A stretch of 64,000 nucleotides of DNA from Oscillospiraceae bacterium (lineage in GTDB: Bacteria > Bacillota > Clostridia > Oscillospirales > Oscillospiraceae). Shown in pieces: positions 61,237-64,000 of this stretch. The stretch covers positions 124,001-188,000 of the forward strand of contig CAKASQ030000028.1 of NCBI GenBank assembly GCA_916988195.3, written 5' to 3'. How positions within the stretch are numbered: position 1 is the first letter of the stretch; every line of letters begins with the position of its first letter. The notes beneath the pieces were generated by a model. It was given only the letters and a program-made list of their open reading frames with translations. It searched no databases and was not told the DNA's origin. The translations under genes were made by a program, and so were the position numbers.

Positions 61237-62523
61237 ATGAAAAGAAGAAGACGGCAGCGGCAGAGAATGCTGGTTCTGCTCGGCGCAGTGGTGCTACTGG
61301 CCGTTGTGCTGATCGTCATCATTTCCAGCTGCTCGAAGAAAAATCAGGGTGCAGGCATCACCGCGCAGGCCTTTTCCACCGGCTCGGAGCTGACGCTTCC
61401 GGTCAACGCCGAGCTCAACAGCGGAGACTATGTCTCCTACGGCGGGTATCAGTTTGAAACAGGGACGAAGCTCTCCAAGATGGCAAAGCTCATCACGAAA
61501 AATAACGAAAACGTCACGGCCACAAGCTACGATAACGCCTACGGCTCGGCCTACCTCTTCACGCGGGACACAGGCTCAGGTGTGGAAAGCTGGTGTCTGT
61601 ACCAGAAGGACCCGGCGCACATCTCCAAGTGGTACATCTTCATGGGCAACCACCGCGAGGTCGAGCTGGCGGATGGAACGCTCGATCTTCTCTTGCCGCT
61701 CCACCTGATTTCCGACAGCTATCTGCGCGACAACATAGGAAGCAAGCTTTCTCTCGGCACAGCTTACGCCTGCGGCACAAAGAGCGCCGACCAGACGATG
61801 CTCGAGCAGTTCAAGGAATTCTACGCGAATTCCGGCCTCTACAATATGATCACGCTCGAAACAGGCTTCATTCTGACGGATAAAGCCACCGGCCGCGAGG
61901 TCGAGTTCAGCTTTGAAGAGAACGACGAGTCCTCGTGGTTCACGCTCAAGAGCACCATCCCCGAAGAGCCCGAGCCCTCGAGCCGCGTCCAGCTCAGCAG
62001 CACCGACGCAGCCTCCACGGACGAGCCCACCGAGCTTTCGGAGGCCGACGCGCTCACGCTCAGCAAGATCCTGATCGATGCAAACTACAAGACCGGCACG
62101 ACCGCGTCCGAGTATCCCTATAAGGCGAGCCTCAATGGTACGGATTACATGCTGGAGCTCACATGGAAGGACGACACCTGGTCCGCCTCCGTCCAAAGCG
62201 GCGACCAGACCGCGCGCCTTACCACCAAGCAGGCCTGCACCGTCGCGGCCATTCTTGCCTCCAATGGCGTGATGAAGGTCGAAAGCGACGAGAGCTCGTG
62301 GCCGGATGAGGCCGGTACCGTCAGCCCGATGGGCGCGTGCATGGTCACGACAAACGACGTGAACGTCCGCTCGCTGCCGTCGACCAACGGCAATATCCTC
62401 ATGACGATGCTCGAGAGCAGCGCCGTCGCCGTCTGCGGCCAGACCGAAAACGACTGGTACCAGATTGTCTATAACGACAAATTCGCCTACATGTCCGCCC
62501 AGTACCTCAAGGCGGCCGAGTAA
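61237..62523 (+). CDS. Membrane-anchored extracellular protein with C-terminal SH3-like domain
   Basis: Protein of 428 residues. A basic stop-transfer start (KRRRRQRQRM) is followed by one transmembrane helix (residues 11-30) and a Cys that may be lipidated (ISSC). A large extracellular region with two unrecognised domains and an acidic Ser/Pro linker (about 240-275) follows. The last 65 residues are a bacterial SH3-like domain (VTTNDVNVRSLPSTNGNILM, then QIVYNDKFAYMSAQYL) likely to bind cell wall. GGAGG precedes the start. Function in the envelope is inferred. Confidence 0.75.
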   Translation: MKRRRRQRQRMLVLLGAVVLLAVVLIVIISSCSKKNQGAGITAQAFSTGSELTLPVNAELNSGDYVSYGGYQFETGTKLSKMAKLITKNNENVTATSYDNAYGSAYLFTRDTGSGVESWCLYQKDPAHISKWYIFMGNHREVELADGTLDLLLPLHLISDSYLRDNIGSKLSLGTAYACGTKSADQTMLEQFKEFYANSGLYNMITLETGFILTDKATGREVEFSFEENDESSWFTLKSTIPEEPEPSSRVQLSSTDAASTDEPTELSEADALTLSKILIDANYKTGTTASEYPYKASLNGTDYMLELTWKDDTWSASVQSGDQTARLTTKQACTVAAILASNGVMKVESDESSWPDEAGTVSPMGACMVTTNDVNVRSLPSTNGNILMTMLESSAVAVCGQTENDWYQIVYNDKFAYMSAQYLKAAE

Positions 62524-62532
62524 AACGTACCG

Positions 62533-62563
62533 AAGCGCCGGGAAGCGTTGCTTCCCGGCGCTT
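62533..62563 (+). terminator. Terminator of the SH3-domain protein gene
   Basis: 14-bp stem AAGCGCCGGGAAGC/GCTTCCCGGCGCTT, three-base loop, then TTG; ten bases after the stop. Confidence 0.9.
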
Positions 62564-62590
62564 TTGTGCATGTGAACACGTTTGAAAGAC

Positions 62591-62633
62591 AAGAAACAGC
62601 ACCTTCGGCATAGCCGGAGGTGCTGTTTCTTTT
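62591..62633 (-). terminator. Terminator of the leftward ABC transporter operon
   Basis: AGAAACAGCACCT...AGGTGCTGTTTCT stem with an inner CGG/CCG pair, loop near ATAG, T/A flanks on both sides, five bases past the ATPase stop. Confidence 0.85.
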
Positions 62634-62637
62634 ACAC

Positions 62638-63432
62638 TTATGAGAGAAGGACCGAATCGGTTTCCTCCTGCTGCCCTGCCAGCGCAGCAAAGCGGTCGAG
62701 AAGGTCCTTTTTCGTAAGCTTCTTCTTTTCTTCACCTGAAATGTCGAGGATGATATGACCCTCATTCATCATGATGAGGCGGTTTCCGTGGGTGATCGCG
62801 TCTTTCATGTTGTGGGTGATCATGAGCGCCGTGAGGCCGTTTTCCTCAACGATCTTGTCAGACAGCTCCAGGACCTTTGCCGCCGTCGCGGGGTCGAGCG
62901 CCGCCGTGTGTTCATCTAAGAGCAGCAGCTTCGGCTTCTGGAGAGACGCCATCAGAAGTGTCAATGCCTGCCGCTGGCCGCCGGAGAGAAGGCCGACCTT
63001 GTCGGTCATACGCTTTTCAAGGCCGAGGCCAAGAGCGTGGAGCCGCTCATAGTAATCCTCGCGCTCCTGCTTCGTCACGCCCCATCTGAGCGTGCGCTTT
63101 TTTCCGCGCCGCAGCGCAAGCGCTAAGTTTTCCTCAATCTGCATGTTGGGCGCGGTGCCGAGCATCGGGTCCTGGAAGACGCGGCCGATAAACGCGGCGC
63201 GCTTGTACTCGGGAAGCCCCGTCACATCGACACCGTCAATGAGGATGCTTCCCTCGTCGACCGGCCACACGCCCGCGATGGCGTTCAGAAGCGTCGACTT
63301 GCCCGCGCCGTTGCCGCCGATGACAGTGACGAAATCGCCGTCATTGAGGCTTAAACTCAGGTTCTGCAGCGCCTTCTTGGCGTGAATCGTGCCGGGATGG
63401 AACGTTTTCGAAATCGACTGTAATTCAAGCAT
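62638..63432 (-). CDS. ABC transporter ATP-binding protein (TrpXYZ-like class)
   Basis: ATPase of 264 residues. Walker A is VIGGNGAGKSTLL, the signature LSGGQRQALTLLMAS, Walker B LLLLDEHTAALDP (His in place of the usual Pro after Asp-Glu), and the switch His is in ITHNM. It sits with a BPD_transp_2 permease, the arrangement of tryptophan/tyrosine-type or other small-molecule importers. GGAGG lies eight bases before the start at 63432. It overlaps the permease gene by eight bases. Confidence 0.88.
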   Translation of the reverse strand: MLELQSISKTFHPGTIHAKKALQNLSLSLNDGDFVTVIGGNGAGKSTLLNAIAGVWPVDEGSILIDGVDVTGLPEYKRAAFIGRVFQDPMLGTAPNMQIEENLALALRRGKKRTLRWGVTKQEREDYYERLHALGLGLEKRMTDKVGLLSGGQRQALTLLMASLQKPKLLLLDEHTAALDPATAAKVLELSDKIVEENGLTALMITHNMKDAITHGNRLIMMNEGHIILDISGEEKKKLTKKDLLDRFAALAGQQEETDSVLLS

Positions 63433-64000
63433 GGCGGCTGCCTCCTTTCGCGTGCTTTGCAAACGAGCTTCTTCTCTGCTCACGCAAGTAAGGGACCGCG
63501 AGGAAGATCGCGACGATCAGAGCCGTAAAGAGCTTGAGGTCGTTCGGGTCGAGCTTGAGCCACAAGATGAGCACCATGACCGCATAGTATACCACGCCGC
63601 CGAAGACGACGAACAGAAGGCGCACCGCGAAGTTGCAGCCCTTGCGGAAAAATGCATCGCAGAGGACCTCGCCAATGATGATGGCAGCTAAGCCAATGAC
63701 GATCGCGCCTCTGCCCATCGACACGTCCGCTGTACCCTGGAACTGGGTCATGAGGCCACCAGCTAAAGCGACCATGCCATTGGAGAGCGCAAGGCCGAGG
63801 AGCTTCATGTTGCTGACGTTGATGCCCTGCGCGCGGCTCATCGAGGGGTTCGCGCCCGTGGCGCGCATCGCGCTTCCCTGTTCGGTGCCGAAGTACCAAT
63901 ATAGCAGCGCAACCAGCGCGGCCGAAAGCAGCAGGCCCGCAATGAGCGCCTGCGGCACATAGAGCGACGACATCAGAAAGCCCTTGCCGTTTGTCTCCCA
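63425..64000 (-). CDS. ABC transporter permease, partial at window edge
   Basis: C-terminal 190 or so residues of a BPD_transp_2 permease, about five helices. AMRATGANPSMSRAQGINVS is the cytoplasmic coupling loop, and GLALSNGMVALAGGLMTQFQ and IVIGLAAIIIGEVLCDAFFR follow. The frame is open to the window edge, so the start is outside; an internal ATG at 63973 is not the true start. A substrate-binding-protein gene is expected further right. Confidence 0.88.
   Translation of the reverse strand, partial: WETNGKGFLMSSLYVPQALIAGLLLSAALVALLYWYFGTEQGSAMRATGANPSMSRAQGINVSNMKLLGLALSNGMVALAGGLMTQFQGTADVSMGRGAIVIGLAAIIIGEVLCDAFFRKGCNFAVRLLFVVFGGVVYYAVMVLILWLKLDPNDLKLFTALIVAIFLAVPYLREQRRSSFAKHAKGGSRHA

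Overview
The window looks like a chromosomal segment from a GC-rich, Gram-positive Clostridia species, most likely a gut Oscillospiraceae relative. The evidence is S-layer-homology surface proteins, RqcH and Mini-III RNase, a Bacillus-type nucleoside ABC transporter, a LivJHMGF amino-acid transporter, AGGAGG ribosome binding sites and many TTG/GTG starts. The left 27.6 kb is accessory DNA. The right 36 kb is mostly ordinary chromosome with one small mobile-element scar.

Left accessory region. At 1-1917 there is an integration module on the minus strand: a sigma-like factor, an excisionase and a tyrosine integrase cut by the window edge. A small exported protein and a 2067-residue S-layer-type adhesin (2830-9033) follow. 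The adhesin has a clear promoter and two palindromic operator-like sites. Upstream of it is an array of short hairpins (9370-9753), then a truncated IS4-type transposase fused head-on to a decayed tyrosine recombinase at about 10975, and a serine recombinase. From 12.6 to 16.3 kb there is a probable structured RNA followed by five tightly packed plus-strand genes: two small homing-endonuclease-repeat proteins, a basic coiled coil, a helical-repeat protein and an XRE regulator. This is the best candidate for an undescribed system. A chromosome-like island (16.4-19.4 kb) carries a MATE exporter, a cytidylate-kinase-like protein and a LysR regulator. From 19.5 to 27.6 kb lies a minus-strand plasmid/ICE replication module: a conserved hypothetical, a CHC2/Toprim primase, a bactofilin-like/Rad50-like fusion, a beta-clamp-like protein, a PRTRC-type ThiF protein, a JAB-domain protein, a sigma fragment and a helicase fragment. 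Several of these genes carry stops or frameshifts. The module ends abruptly at about 27620 against the 3' end of a glycosyltransferase gene.

Right chromosomal region. In order it holds an FGGY sugar kinase; asnA-asnS (asparagine synthesis and tRNA charging); two paralogous amino-acid-binding lipoproteins with separate promoters, then livHMGF; a DEAD-box helicase and a DprA-like protein; an exported SLH protein; mrnC-rqcH (RNA maturation and ribosome rescue); small cysteine-rich genes; a YeiH exporter with a divergent LysR gene; and a nucleoside-salvage block (uridine-phosphorylase-like enzyme, two nucleoside hydrolases, a nucleoside ABC transporter and an adenosine-deaminase-like enzyme). After a scar with a TnpV relic come a CAT-like acetyltransferase, a HAD hydrolase, an SH3-like membrane-anchored protein and the start of another ABC transporter that leaves the window.

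Short dispersed repeats occur between chromosomal genes: a 155-bp element in two copies and a GTAGGGG hairpin family. No tRNA, rRNA or CRISPR array was seen. All assignments come from reading the sequence; no database search was run.
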